64,000 nucleotides of DNA from Leptospira sp. WS39.C2 (GTDB lineage: Bacteria; Spirochaetota; Leptospiria; Leptospirales; Leptospiraceae), in the NCBI RefSeq assembly GCF_040833965.1, contig NZ_CP162142.1, positions 1,451,001 through 1,515,000 of the forward strand, written 5' to 3'. Position numbers and translations under genes: made by a program. This document shows positions 38,794-47,762 of the stretch, one piece after another (position 1 is the first letter of the stretch; every line of letters starts with the position of its first letter). The notes under the pieces were generated by a model. The model saw only the letters and a program-made list of their open reading frames with translations. It made no database searches and had not been told where the DNA came from.

Positions 38794-40706
38794 AGACTTC
38801 GTTTTAAATAACGGATTTCCTTTCGAATGGACTGGATCATAATTTGGTTTTTACGTTTGGAATCCAAATCTCTGTGGCGTAATAGATAAATCTCAGTTTT
38901 ACGAATGAGCCTACGTAAGTAAGATTCACTTTGCATCCAAATCCAAATTTCAGAATCTTGGAAGGACGATTCAGGAGATTCACTTTCAAATGAATTCAGT
39001 TTGGATTCGATAAAAGATAGATCAGTGTGTATCTTTTGGAAAAGAGCTTCGCCACTGTTGGAAATGGTTCTTTGCGAAGTCATTTCCTGTGAGTTTTGAT
39101 TTTTCGGTTTGTTTCCTTTTGGAAACGATGAATTGTTTTGATTTTGTCCTTTTTCTTTCCTTCTTTCGGGTATCCTATTCTCTTTCGTTTCTTTTCCCGA
39201 CCAAATGGGAAACTTTCGCCATGGGTAATGATGATTTGGAATCAAGTTTAACTTGTCTTTAGCAGCCTTGGGAGAAAGGGAGGGGATCCCTTCCATTTTT
39301 GCCCCGTCTTCGTTCACATTCCAGAGGGACATTTCTTTCACACTTGTAGCAGACTCTTCAAACCAGTGCCGGTATAAATCCAGAACATAATCTGTTAACA
39401 CTTCACCTCCATTACAAGAGGGAACAAAACGGGTTTCACGTTTGCGGATGATCACTTCATTGATCCGTTCAAGACTATTCTTTCGACTGACTTGTGTTAA
39501 CCATTTTTCATTATGATGTGTGCCTGTGGAATGGATCTCCCTTCCGGAATAAGCAAGGTCTTGTCCTAAAAAGTAAACTGTCTCAATACCCATAAAACGC
39601 AACATATCAAAGGCAGTTGTGGCCACAGACCCACCTGATTGAATATCGCCTACATCTTGGAAGGCATGTTCAGCAAGTTCCCCACCAGCTGTGACTTCCC
39701 TTACGAGTGTCCCTTCCGCATCGACTTGGTATTTGGCAGTGACGGAATGAACTACAGTTTGGAACATTGGTTCCCGCAGAAGTGTCGGGGAACTCACTAG
39801 GTCAGCAAAAAGTGGGATATCGGCGAGTGATTCACCCATAAAATGAAAAAAGGAATTTGTTTGGGCATCGAGTGTGACCACTCCATCTGCTTGGATGCCA
39901 GCTTTGATGAGAACTTTGAGAGAAGTATCACAAGAAAAAATAAAAACTTTGTCTCGTACTTCCTGTAACCAAGATAAGTTCTTTCTTAAACTGGGACCAG
40001 CTGACACGAGTACGGCGGTGAGTCCTTTGAATTTGTCTCGAAGTTTGGAGATAGGGTATTTGACAGGAGGAGATTTTTCTGCGTGAACAAGATTGAATAC
40101 ACTATTTTTAATCCATAACCTTTCAAACTCAAACTTGGTGAGTAGGTCACTCATCTTGGCAGAAAAAACAGTTTGGGTTTTCTCTTCTAATTCTTTGTAA
40201 ATGGGATTACGGTTTGTGTCTGTGGGATTCCGAAGGATTTTGAGTCCACTCACTCGTTCGATGGGAAGGGATTCTAAATAATTGAAGAATAAAGGGTAAA
40301 AGAGTTCTCCCGAAAACAAATGCCTTCCCGGTATTTGTAAAATGGGTTTGAGAATGTTATCCCATAAAATAGGGACAAGGGTTTCCTCTTCACCCACTAA
40401 AATTAATATTTGACCCGGGTTTAATTTTTCACTGACACTTGTTAGGAGGTGCGGGTTCCCAAGTCCAAATAAAATCACCACATCCGTTGGTTTTAATGAA
40501 TAGGTTTCCAAAAGTCGGATAGCCTGTGTTAGGGGAGAGAAGGAAGAAGAGAGTGGATTTCCATCTAATGAGACATAATATTCTCCATCTTTCTTTGCCG
40601 GGACCAATTCCCACTGGTGATCAGAGTGGAAGTTTTTGAAATAATTTTGTAAGTATGGCTTCCTTTCAAAAATTTCACTGGAAATCGGATCGATCATTTG
40701 GGACAT
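38757..40706 (-). CDS. DUF115 / motility-accessory-factor-like protein
   Basis: A soluble 649-residue protein. The central domain (about residues 230-420) has AVLVSAGPSLRKNLSWLQ, DGVVTLDAQTNSFFHF, GGSVATTAFDMLRFMGIETVYFLGQDLAY, typical of DUF115 (Maf; also compared to the pterin kinase MptE). Maf proteins in other bacteria help attach nonulosonic acids to flagellin, so a role in flagellar filament modification is possible but not shown. The C-terminal 190 residues are basic and Asn/Ser-rich, then helical. The start is ATG 40706 or 40697. Confidence 0.75.
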   Translation of the reverse strand: MSQMIDPISSEIFERKPYLQNYFKNFHSDHQWELVPAKKDGEYYVSLDGNPLSSSFSPLTQAIRLLETYSLKPTDVVILFGLGNPHLLTSVSEKLNPGQILILVGEEETLVPILWDNILKPILQIPGRHLFSGELFYPLFFNYLESLPIERVSGLKILRNPTDTNRNPIYKELEEKTQTVFSAKMSDLLTKFEFERLWIKNSVFNLVHAEKSPPVKYPISKLRDKFKGLTAVLVSAGPSLRKNLSWLQEVRDKVFIFSCDTSLKVLIKAGIQADGVVTLDAQTNSFFHFMGESLADIPLFADLVSSPTLLREPMFQTVVHSVTAKYQVDAEGTLVREVTAGGELAEHAFQDVGDIQSGGSVATTAFDMLRFMGIETVYFLGQDLAYSGREIHSTGTHHNEKWLTQVSRKNSLERINEVIIRKRETRFVPSCNGGEVLTDYVLDLYRHWFEESATSVKEMSLWNVNEDGAKMEGIPSLSPKAAKDKLNLIPNHHYPWRKFPIWSGKETKENRIPERRKEKGQNQNNSSFPKGNKPKNQNSQEMTSQRTISNSGEALFQKIHTDLSFIESKLNSFESESPESSFQDSEIWIWMQSESYLRRLIRKTEIYLLRHRDLDSKRKNQIMIQSIRKEIRYLKRSLYPMMDSFPEKG

Positions 40707-40784
40707 AATACTATCTAAGGTTTTTTCTTATGTCTCTCAAGGCCTGTCAACTGGGAAACATGGAAATCAAACGGCAAAACAGAT

Positions 40785-43568
40785 ATGCATTTAAAAAGCC
40801 TAAACATTGTTGGATTCAAAACATTTGCAGATGAGACCGAGATCAATTTTGATCCAGGGTTTACCGCTGTCGTCGGACCTAATGGTTCTGGGAAATCAAA
40901 TATTGTCGATTCCGTTAAATGGGTTTTTGGTGAAAAAAGTGCCAAAGGACTCCGCGGGGAAAAGATGGATGATGTCATTTTCCATGGAACAGAGAGTAGG
41001 CGAGCTGCAGGGTTTTCTGAAGTTTCCATCCTCTTCGACAACGATGACCGTTTTTTTAATATCGATTACCCATCTGTCAAAATCACACGTCGGCTTTACC
41101 CTGACGGCGAAAACGAATACTATTTAAACGATATCCGCACCACAAGAAAGGACATCGAAAAAACCTTACTCGATACAGGGATTGGGAAATCCAGTTATAG
41201 CATCTTAGAACAAGGTCGCGTGGACCAAATCCTCAATTCGAAACCAGAAGAAAGGCGTGCCATCTTTGAAGAAGCGGCTGGGGTAAGTCGTTTTAAATTA
41301 GACCGAAAAGAAGCGACTAAAAAATTAGAAGACACAAACCAAAACCTACTTCGCATCCATGACATCATGAGTTCCATGCAAAAGGATTTGGAAGTCAAAG
41401 AAAAACAATCCGAAAAAGCAGAACAATACTTCAAACTCAAATCTGATTTAGATGAATCTGATAAAAACTTACGTTACCTCAAACTAAGAGACTTCAAACG
41501 TAGGATGAAAAAATCAGATGAAGATTTATTAGAGATCCGAGAAAAAAACAAATCGATTTTATCCCTCATCCAAAACGAAACCAATTTGATCTCCGAAAAG
41601 GAAACCACAAAGGAAGCCAAAGAAAGAGAGATCGCTGAAATTGATAAAAAATTATTCGATCATCTTTCCAAAAGCCAAATCCAAAAAGAAAAAATCGCGA
41701 AAAACAAAACCTTCATCCAAGAATATGAATTACGCATTGGTGAAATTCAGTCTTCCTTAGAATTGGAAAACCAAGCAACGATCAAACTAGAAGTTGAAAA
41801 AAAGGCGATTGAACTCGAAAACGAACGCCAAAGGGAAATCCAAGCAACCCTCCAAGAAGAAATCACAGAATTAGAATCCAAACGAGTTTCCTTAGAACTT
41901 TCCATCAAAGAAGAGGAAAAGGCAATCGAAGAAAAAGAAACCCGCATTGGAGAAAATGAAAAACGCCATATCACCCTCCGCGAAAAACAAAAAACAGTAA
42001 TTCTTGAACTCATCCAAGAATTAGAAAATAAAAAAAGAGAATCCAAAGAAGGGGAAGAACTTCGAAACCAAAACAAATTGGAATTGGTATCTCTCTCAAA
42101 CGAATTCCAAACCAAATTACAATCAGCTCTTCACCAATTAGAATCATCCAATCTTGACGAAGCAAAAGAATCCTTAAAAGGGATTCGCTTTGACCTATAC
42201 TCAGAAAAACTCATTGGTTTTTTGAAAAAAGAAGATGATTTTAGAAATCTTCTTTTTGATAAAGATGGGATTTTATCGAAAAAAGAATCCATTGATCAAG
42301 AAATCGAAGATTTAATTTTAGAAAACGAAAACCTAACACGGGGTATTCGAGACAACCAAAGTAATATCATTCTTTTCAGAAATCGTTGGGAAGAAACGAG
42401 AACCCAAATCGTTGAATTAGAAAAAAAACTCCTTGAATCCAATTCTCGTTTGGAAAACCAACAAAAGGAAATTACTGTCCTTGAGGAAAGGATAGGAGAA
42501 ATCCAACACCGTATATTGAGTGCTAAAGAACAGGAATCTGTCATCAGGGAGAAAAAAGAGGGACTTGAAAAGGAGGTTGAGTTTTTGGAAAAAGAAATCG
42601 CAGAAGCCTACCAAGAATTCCTTTCCATGAGCCGTATTTTGGAATCCGAAAAAGAAACCTTACAAACTTTAGTCGAAGAAATTTCAGGAATCAAATCTAA
42701 TATTTCAAAGAACCAAGAAGTATTTCAAAATCTACTGCCACTCCTTTCCGAAAAAGAAAGAACCAGTTCTGCACTGAAAGTGCAAATTGATTCCCTCGTG
42801 GAAGAGTTGTACAACGACTACTCATTAACCGATTCGGAATTAGAAACAGAAAGGGGAGGTTTTGAGCTCGACCAAAAAGCGGAAGAAAGACGACTTCGTT
42901 CTGCCAAATCCGAAATCCAACTGCTTGGTTCCATCAACCCATTAGCCATTGAAGAGTATCGTAATATCAAAGAAATTTACGAACACAACCTAAAACAAAA
43001 ACAAGACATTGAAAGTTCGAAAAAGGATATTGAAGAAGTATTAAAACGAATCAATGAAGAATCGGAAAAACTCTTCCAATTGACCTTTGAAAGGATCAAA
43101 GAAAATTTCCAAGAAACTTTCTCCACATTGTTTAATGGAGGTCGTGCTACTTTAGAACTCACAGAAAAAGAAGATTCTTTGAATTCTGGAGTGGAAATTA
43201 TGGCGGAACCTCCAGGAAAACATGTTCAAAACTTACGTTTGTTATCTGGTGGGGAAAAATCACTTACTGCAATTGCACTTCTATTTGCAATATATATGGT
43301 GAAGCCAAGTCCATTCTGCTTTTTGGATGAGATTGATGCAGCCTTAGATGAAGCAAACAAATTAAGATTTTGCCAAATCCTCGATAGATTCAAAGACAAA
43401 ACCCAATTCATTGTTGTGTCTCACGCACAATCCACCATCTCAAGAGCCAATGCTATCTTTGGAGTGACGAACGAAGAACCGGGGATCTCTAAGATCCTTT
43501 CGTTACGATTGGATGAAGCAAAATCTTTCTCGAAACAAATTACCCAAAAGACAGGAACAGAAAATTAA
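40785..43568 (+). CDS. smc: Chromosome segregation SMC protein, short form without a recognisable hinge
   Basis: A 927-residue SMC ATPase. The head has Walker A GPNGSGKS (31-38) and [19 protein letters not shown]; the C-terminal head has the signature LSGGEK (820-825) and Walker [14 protein letters not shown] (845-857). The two long coiled coils are intact. The usual SMC hinge of about 150 residues, with its GGxG pattern, is missing; only residues about 455-500 break the coil ([20 protein letters not shown]). It is about 220 residues shorter than a typical bacterial SMC. It is divergent from the DUF115 gene. Confidence 0.93.
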   Translation: MHLKSLNIVGFKTFADETEINFDPGFTAVVGPNGSGKSNIVDSVKWVFGEKSAKGLRGEKMDDVIFHGTESRRAAGFSEVSILFDNDDRFFNIDYPSVKITRRLYPDGENEYYLNDIRTTRKDIEKTLLDTGIGKSSYSILEQGRVDQILNSKPEERRAIFEEAAGVSRFKLDRKEATKKLEDTNQNLLRIHDIMSSMQKDLEVKEKQSEKAEQYFKLKSDLDESDKNLRYLKLRDFKRRMKKSDEDLLEIREKNKSILSLIQNETNLISEKETTKEAKEREIAEIDKKLFDHLSKSQIQKEKIAKNKTFIQEYELRIGEIQSSLELENQATIKLEVEKKAIELENERQREIQATLQEEITELESKRVSLELSIKEEEKAIEEKETRIGENEKRHITLREKQKTVILELIQELENKKRESKEGEELRNQNKLELVSLSNEFQTKLQSALHQLESSNLDEAKESLKGIRFDLYSEKLIGFLKKEDDFRNLLFDKDGILSKKESIDQEIEDLILENENLTRGIRDNQSNIILFRNRWEETRTQIVELEKKLLESNSRLENQQKEITVLEERIGEIQHRILSAKEQESVIREKKEGLEKEVEFLEKEIAEAYQEFLSMSRILESEKETLQTLVEEISGIKSNISKNQEVFQNLLPLLSEKERTSSALKVQIDSLVEELYNDYSLTDSELETERGGFELDQKAEERRLRSAKSEIQLLGSINPLAIEEYRNIKEIYEHNLKQKQDIESSKKDIEEVLKRINEESEKLFQLTFERIKENFQETFSTLFNGGRATLELTEKEDSLNSGVEIMAEPPGKHVQNLRLLSGGEKSLTAIALLFAIYMVKPSPFCFLDEIDAALDEANKLRFCQILDRFKDKTQFIVVSHAQSTISRANAIFGVTNEEPGISKILSLRLDEAKSFSKQITQKTGTEN

Positions 43569-43634
43569 GAACAGATCAGTTCTAAAAAAGAACTCCCGCT
43601 GGGATAAAAACCTTGGAATTGGTCTGAGAATAGA

Positions 43635-43670
43635 AAAACCTAGGAGAGTAATCCCCTAGGTTTTTTCTTT
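43635..43670 (+). terminator. Rho-independent terminator after smc
   Basis: AAAACCTAGG and CCTAGGTTTT form a perfect 10-pair stem followed by T and C/T. It lies about 65 bases after the smc stop. The A-rich left side also allows it to work for the opposite-strand Cys-rich gene, whose stop is 35 bases away. Confidence 0.88.
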
Positions 43671-43704
43671 TGATTCGAATCTGACGTAAAAAACTACGGA
43701 AATT

Positions 43705-43995
43705 CTATTTGTTTGCTTGCATCTCTTTCATGATGCAAGTGGAGAAAGCTTTACAACTGTCACCAGCTGTGAGGCAACTTGCGATTTTGTTGTAGTATTT
43801 GTGTCGGTTACAATTGAACTCACAACCTCTACGGAGAGTTGATTTTTGTTCTTCTGTTGCATTCGGATTCACTTGGACCGAACAATTGTAAAACTTATCA
43901 CAAGCTTCTTTACACTTAGGAAAATCTGCTGCTTGGATGGATCCAGTGAATAACACTAGAGCCAAAATTGAAAACAAACGGTTTGTTTTTTTCAT
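43705..43995 (-). CDS. Small Cys-rich exported protein encoded behind tRNA-Met
   Basis: A 96-residue protein with a signal peptide (MKKTNRLFSILALVLFTGSIQA) and eight Cys in the mature part (pattern C-x3-C-x6-C, C-x3-C, C-x5-C-x5-C). It is likely a periplasmic or secreted disulfide-bonded protein. A ribosome site (GAGGACAAGG) precedes the ATG. It starts 19 bases after the tRNA 3' end, on the same strand, so the mRNA is probably cut from the same transcript. I recall Leptospira Cys-rich families next to tRNAs but could not verify it. Confidence 0.8.
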   Translation of the reverse strand: MKKTNRLFSILALVLFTGSIQAADFPKCKEACDKFYNCSVQVNPNATEEQKSTLRRGCEFNCNRHKYYNKIASCLTAGDSCKAFSTCIMKEMQANK

Positions 43996-44014
43996 ACCTT
44001 GTCCTCTCGATCTT

Positions 44015-44091
44015 TGGTAGCGAAGACGGGAGTCGAACCCGTGACCTCAGGGTTATGAATCCTGTGCTCTAACCATCTGAGCTACCTCGCC
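44015..44091 (-). tRNA. tRNA-Met, anticodon CAU, probably elongator
   Basis: A 77-base cloverleaf with encoded CCA: acceptor GGCGAGG pairs with CTTCGCT, D-arm GCTC/GAGC, anticodon loop TTCATAA with CAT, T-arm ACGGG/CCCGT around TTCGACT. The anticodon stem has an A-C mismatch at its loop end. The G1-U72 pair and the lack of three G-C pairs in the anticodon stem argue against an initiator. A tRNA-Ile that is lysidine-modified cannot be excluded. Confidence 0.93.
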
Positions 44092-44114
44092 CTATAACCT
44101 TAGATCGTTTGGTT

Positions 44115-44132
44115 GAACTAAATCTTTAGTTC
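44115..44132. promoter_or_regulatory. Palindrome ahead of tRNA-Met
   Basis: GAACTAAATCTTTAGTTC is an 18-base palindrome with eight perfect pairs, 24 bases before the tRNA 5' end. It lies where the promoter should be, so it may be an operator or simply AT-rich promoter DNA. No clear -35/-10 pair was assigned. Confidence 0.35.
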
Positions 44133-44167
44133 TTTTGTCATTTTTTGAATGGATAGGGAATGGTAAA

Positions 44168-44195
44168 CAAAAAAAAGCCCCGGGGTTTCCGGGGC
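44168..44195 (-). terminator. Rho-independent terminator of glnA
   Basis: On the minus strand GCCCCGG, a short loop, CCGGGGC and then nine T. The stem is GC-only and the distance from the glnA stop is nine bases, so it is a strong terminator. It separates glnA from the tRNA gene. Confidence 0.93.
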
Positions 44196-44203
44196 CTTTT
44201 CTC

Positions 44204-45664
44204 TTAGCAAGAGTAAGTTGTAAGGAATTCGTATGGGTGAGGGCGACCTTCCCATGGCCAAATTTCTGTTTCAAACTTATAGTGTTGGTAAGTTTGTAAG
44301 AAGTTTTCTGTAAACACATCTCCTTGTTTGAAAATTTCTCGTTGAGCAAGCATCTCTTCCATAGCTTCACGAAGTGTGTGAGGCATTTGGCGGATTCCTT
44401 TTTCACGGATTTCATCCAAAGATAGTTCAAATAAATCTTCTTCACGTGCAGGACCTGGATCGATTTTTTCTGTAACTCCAGCCATACCTGCCATAAGAAG
44501 TGAAGCAAACGCCAAATATGGGTTAGCTGTTGAATCTGGGAATCGGAATTCCACACGTTTTGCTTTTTCACCGCTCACAAATGGAATACGGCAAGATGCA
44601 GAACGGTTTTGTGCAGAATAAGCTAAAATCGAAGGTGCTTCAAATCCAGGGATAAGTCGTTTGTAAGAGTTAGTAGATGCATTTGTAAACGCAGCACATG
44701 CTCTCGCATATTTTAAGACTCCACCAACATAATTGAATGCGAAGTCAGAAAGACCTTGGTATTTGTCTCCGGCAAAAAGGTTTTTTCCACCTTTCCAAAG
44801 AGAGATGTGAACGTGCATACCGTTACCATTATCACCAAACAGTGGTTTTGGCATGAAGGTAGCAGTTTTTCCGTGTTTATGAGCAACCATCTTAACGATG
44901 TATTTTAACTTTTGAACGTTATCAGCAGCCTCAATGAGTGTTCCAAATTTAACTCCGATCTCACCTTGTGCTTGGGCAACTTCGTGGTGGACCACAAATG
45001 TTTCCATTCCAATTGCTTCTAGAGTCTTTACAAATTCAGCGCGAAGGTCCACTTGAGAGTCAATTGGTGCTACTGGGAAGTAACCACCTTTTGTTCCAGG
45101 ACGGTGTCCAGAATTGAAATTGATTTTTCCTGTGTTGTTTGAGCCAGGAATTTCAGAATGTGTGTTCCAGATCCCTTCGTTTGAATCCAACTCGTAGTAT
45201 TGGCAGTTGATTTCATCACGAACTTTTAAACTATCAAAAACAAAAAATTCATTTTCAGGACCAAAGTATGCAGTATCTGCAATTCCTGATTTGTTCATGA
45301 ACTCTAATGCTTTTTTTGCAATGGATCGTGGGCATTTGTCATAGTATTGGTTTTTATAGATATCCCAAACATCGCAAAACATAACAATTGTTTTGTCTGC
45401 TGTGAACGGATCTAAAAATGCCGTAGAAATTTCTGGATGTAATTGCATATCGGAAGCATTGATTGGCTGCCAACGAGCAATCGAAGATCCATCAAAAGGA
45501 ATTCCTTTGAATGTATCTTCATTTACGGAATTCACATAATACGATACGTGGTGCCACATTCCTTTGATATCCGTAAATCGGAAGTCATAGAAAAGGACTC
45601 CATTTTTTTTGGCATACTCAACCACTTCTTTTCCAGAAGTAAATTTTGGGGTTGCGAACTGCAT
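44204..45664 (-). CDS. glnA: Glutamine synthetase, type I, with Phe at the adenylylation site
   Basis: A 486-residue ammonia-assimilating enzyme. Active-site motifs are present: [35 protein letters not shown], and [34 protein letters not shown]. The usual NLYDLPP adenylylation loop is replaced by DLFELS (residues 410-415), so Phe412 stands where Tyr would be AMPylated. Activity is therefore probably not controlled by that modification. A sigma-54 type promoter lies 58-74 bases upstream. The gene stands alone on its strand. Confidence 0.95.
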   Translation of the reverse strand: MQFATPKFTSGKEVVEYAKKNGVLFYDFRFTDIKGMWHHVSYYVNSVNEDTFKGIPFDGSSIARWQPINASDMQLHPEISTAFLDPFTADKTIVMFCDVWDIYKNQYYDKCPRSIAKKALEFMNKSGIADTAYFGPENEFFVFDSLKVRDEINCQYYELDSNEGIWNTHSEIPGSNNTGKINFNSGHRPGTKGGYFPVAPIDSQVDLRAEFVKTLEAIGMETFVVHHEVAQAQGEIGVKFGTLIEAADNVQKLKYIVKMVAHKHGKTATFMPKPLFGDNGNGMHVHISLWKGGKNLFAGDKYQGLSDFAFNYVGGVLKYARACAAFTNASTNSYKRLIPGFEAPSILAYSAQNRSASCRIPFVSGEKAKRVEFRFPDSTANPYLAFASLLMAGMAGVTEKIDPGPAREEDLFELSLDEIREKGIRQMPHTLREAMEEMLAQREIFKQGDVFTENFLQTYQHYKFETEIWPWEGRPHPYEFLTTYSC

Positions 45665-45721
45665 TTGATTCTCCTTCGTTCAGAGGTCGGTCTGATTGTT
45701 GTAATCTGTTACCATTTTAAA

Positions 45722-45738
45722 TGCAAGATTTATACCAA
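45722..45738 (-). promoter_or_regulatory. Predicted sigma-54 promoter of glnA
   Basis: On the minus strand TTGGTATAAATCTTGCA matches the -24/-12 pattern: GG, ten bases, GC, with only T for C at one conserved place (TGGCAC type). Transcription would start near 45711, giving a leader of about 45 bases. Sigma-54 control of glnA is common and would make it nitrogen-responsive. A near-palindrome GTGCTTAAACAC at 45799-45810 upstream could be an activator site. Confidence 0.7.
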
Positions 45739-45838
45739 GGCATTTCGACCGAAATATAAGGGTTTCGTGGAGTTTCTAAGCAAATTGTTTTGAAACTAGT
45801 GCTTAAACACGAAACGGATTGCATATTTAAAAGGATAA

Positions 45839-45973
45839 ATGCTTAAAAAACGACCATATTCTGCGTTCTTTAAGCCTCCGCCATTCCAATGTATTTTAGG
45901 AAATGACCCCTTCTTGGTCAATGGAATCAGGATTTTTTTTGTTCAAAATTTAAAATTTTTCAAATTCCCTTGA
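45839..45973 (+). CDS. Candidate 44-residue small ORF in the glnA upstream gap
   Basis: In the 361-base gap between glnA and the phosphatase gene there is one open frame on the plus strand, MLKKRPYSAFFKPPPF... to VQNLKFFKFP, with AAAAGGA only a few bases ahead of the ATG. It is basic and aromatic, with no signal peptide. The inverted repeat GCTTAAA/TTTAAGC (45841-45847 and 45869-45875) lies inside it. The spacing is short and the composition AT-driven, so it may be chance. The rest of the gap holds the glnA promoter and AT-rich DNA. Confidence 0.22.
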   Translation: MLKKRPYSAFFKPPPFQCILGNDPFLVNGIRIFFVQNLKFFKFP

Positions 45974-46025
45974 AAGTATGTTTTTTTTGTGGCAATGAGC
46001 GGAACAAAAGAAACTGTAGAGGACG

Positions 46026-47762
46026 ATGAGCTCTCGTAAACCCGATTTTGGTCGTTTCCAACACTTGGAGAGTTTTATCCATTTGTCAAAAGACGCCATT
46101 TGGTGTTATGAATTGGACATTCCCATGCCCATTTCCCTCCCTTTCGAAGAACAAATGGAATACATTTGGAATCATTCCATCGTGAAGGAATGTAATTTGG
46201 CAATGGTCAAATTGTATGGGTTTAACCACCTAGAGGATGTCAGTGGAAAGTTTCTGAAAGAAATTGTTACCTTAAAGAGTATTTACCTACTTCGCAAATT
46301 CATTGAAAGTTCTTACCAATTGGAAGATTTTGAATACACCCAAACCACATCTATTTTACCTAGAGTGTTTCTCATCAATTCCCACGGCCAAGTTGTAGAT
46401 GGCCACCTGGTCCGCATTTGGGGCCAACAAATTGAAATTTCCAATATCCGCGAATCAGAATCAAAACTCGCGGGACTATTGCAGTTCTCTCAAATTGTAA
46501 CTGAAATTTCAAAGATGTTTGTCCATACAAAGGCAGAATTTGTTTCCGATGCCATTCAATTTGCATTGGAAGAATTGGGGAAATATTCAAAAGCAGATAG
46601 AGTTTTTGTGGCTGAGATTTCTTCAGATAAACAATTTTTATCAGTGAGCCACGAATGGTTGTTAGATGGCATTCCTTCATTGTTTGAGGCTGGTACAAAA
46701 CTTCCAATAGCAAAGATGAACCCAGAACGTCTAGGTGTCCTTGCTGGGGACGGAGTGATTTATATTCCAGATACAACTGCTTTAAAAGACGAACCTTGGC
46801 ATTTACAATTATTCAAATCTGCGGAAGTTCGTTCCATATTGGTAATAGGATTACGTGATGAAGGAAATTTGATTGGAATCCTTGGAGTCACAACCTACCA
46901 AAAACTCGGTGACTGGACTGATGAAATAAAACAGATGTTAGGTTTGGTTGCTGGTTTTGTTTCCCAAGGTTTAGTTCGTGCGAAAAACGAAATCAAACTG
47001 ATGAAAAAAGAAAAAATCTTACAACGGTTTTACTCTGATGTGAAGGAAGATTTGGCCTTAGCCAAACTCACACAAGAAGCATGGGTTGCAAAAGATTTTG
47101 GTACCATTCCCAATATCAAAATTGAGTCCCGATTTTTGCCTTATGACGAAATTGGGGGAGATTTAATTTTATATGAAAAACCAAAACCAGATTGTATTGA
47201 TATATTTTTTGGAGATATTTCCGGACATGGGATCTCGTCTGCCTTAGTCTCTGGGATTGCTGCAGTATCTTTTAAAAAACATTCCTTAAGTGAATCTTCA
47301 CCATCGGCAATTTTGGAAGCAATGCACCTGGAGTTAAAAACCATTATCTTTAAACACCATATCTCTGCCTGTGTGATGAGGATTTATCCATTGGAAAGAA
47401 GGATTGAGTTTAGTTTTGCGGGGCATCCTCCCATAGTGTTTTGGAACCAAAAAGACCGTGTGATGAAATTTGTAAAAGATGAGATGTATCCAATCCTTTT
47501 ACTTGATGAATGGAAAGGGAAAAACATTTCAAAAACTTTTGAGAAAGGTGATAGATTACTTTTATACTCAGATGGTATTTATGAATTGGAAGAAGAAACA
47601 GGTGGTTACATTGGGCTTGATGTTTTTTTACAAGAACTCTCTGAAATGATTTCAGTATCTGATGATACGTATAGTCTCATCAAAAACATGATCGCCAATT
47701 GCCTTGTGGAAAAGGAACGTATCATCCACGATGATATTGCAGTATTATTTTTAGAATTTTAA
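46026..47762 (+). CDS. PAS-GAF sensor with SpoIIE-type PP2C phosphatase domain
   Basis: A soluble 578-residue protein. Residues about 15-140 look PAS-like, residues about 160-320 are a GAF-like domain (LFKSAEVRSILVIGLRDEGNLIGILGV), and residues about 350-578 are a SpoIIE phosphatase. The metal-binding Asp residues are kept: DEIGGDLILY, FGDISGHG, LLYSDGIYELEEETGG and HDDIAVLFLEF. Such enzymes dephosphorylate STAS anti-sigma antagonists. A STAS protein is encoded at 28272-28652, far away, so pairing is only a guess. The ATG has AGAGGA just ahead. It converges with the next gene with a four-base overlap. Confidence 0.88.
   Translation: MSSRKPDFGRFQHLESFIHLSKDAIWCYELDIPMPISLPFEEQMEYIWNHSIVKECNLAMVKLYGFNHLEDVSGKFLKEIVTLKSIYLLRKFIESSYQLEDFEYTQTTSILPRVFLINSHGQVVDGHLVRIWGQQIEISNIRESESKLAGLLQFSQIVTEISKMFVHTKAEFVSDAIQFALEELGKYSKADRVFVAEISSDKQFLSVSHEWLLDGIPSLFEAGTKLPIAKMNPERLGVLAGDGVIYIPDTTALKDEPWHLQLFKSAEVRSILVIGLRDEGNLIGILGVTTYQKLGDWTDEIKQMLGLVAGFVSQGLVRAKNEIKLMKKEKILQRFYSDVKEDLALAKLTQEAWVAKDFGTIPNIKIESRFLPYDEIGGDLILYEKPKPDCIDIFFGDISGHGISSALVSGIAAVSFKKHSLSESSPSAILEAMHLELKTIIFKHHISACVMRIYPLERRIEFSFAGHPPIVFWNQKDRVMKFVKDEMYPILLLDEWKGKNISKTFEKGDRLLLYSDGIYELEEETGGYIGLDVFLQELSEMISVSDDTYSLIKNMIANCLVEKERIIHDDIAVLFLEF

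Noticed and set aside
45904..45920. TGACC-N7-GGTCA inverted repeat in the glnA gap
   Set aside because: Only five pairs and no supporting promoter elements; too common by chance.
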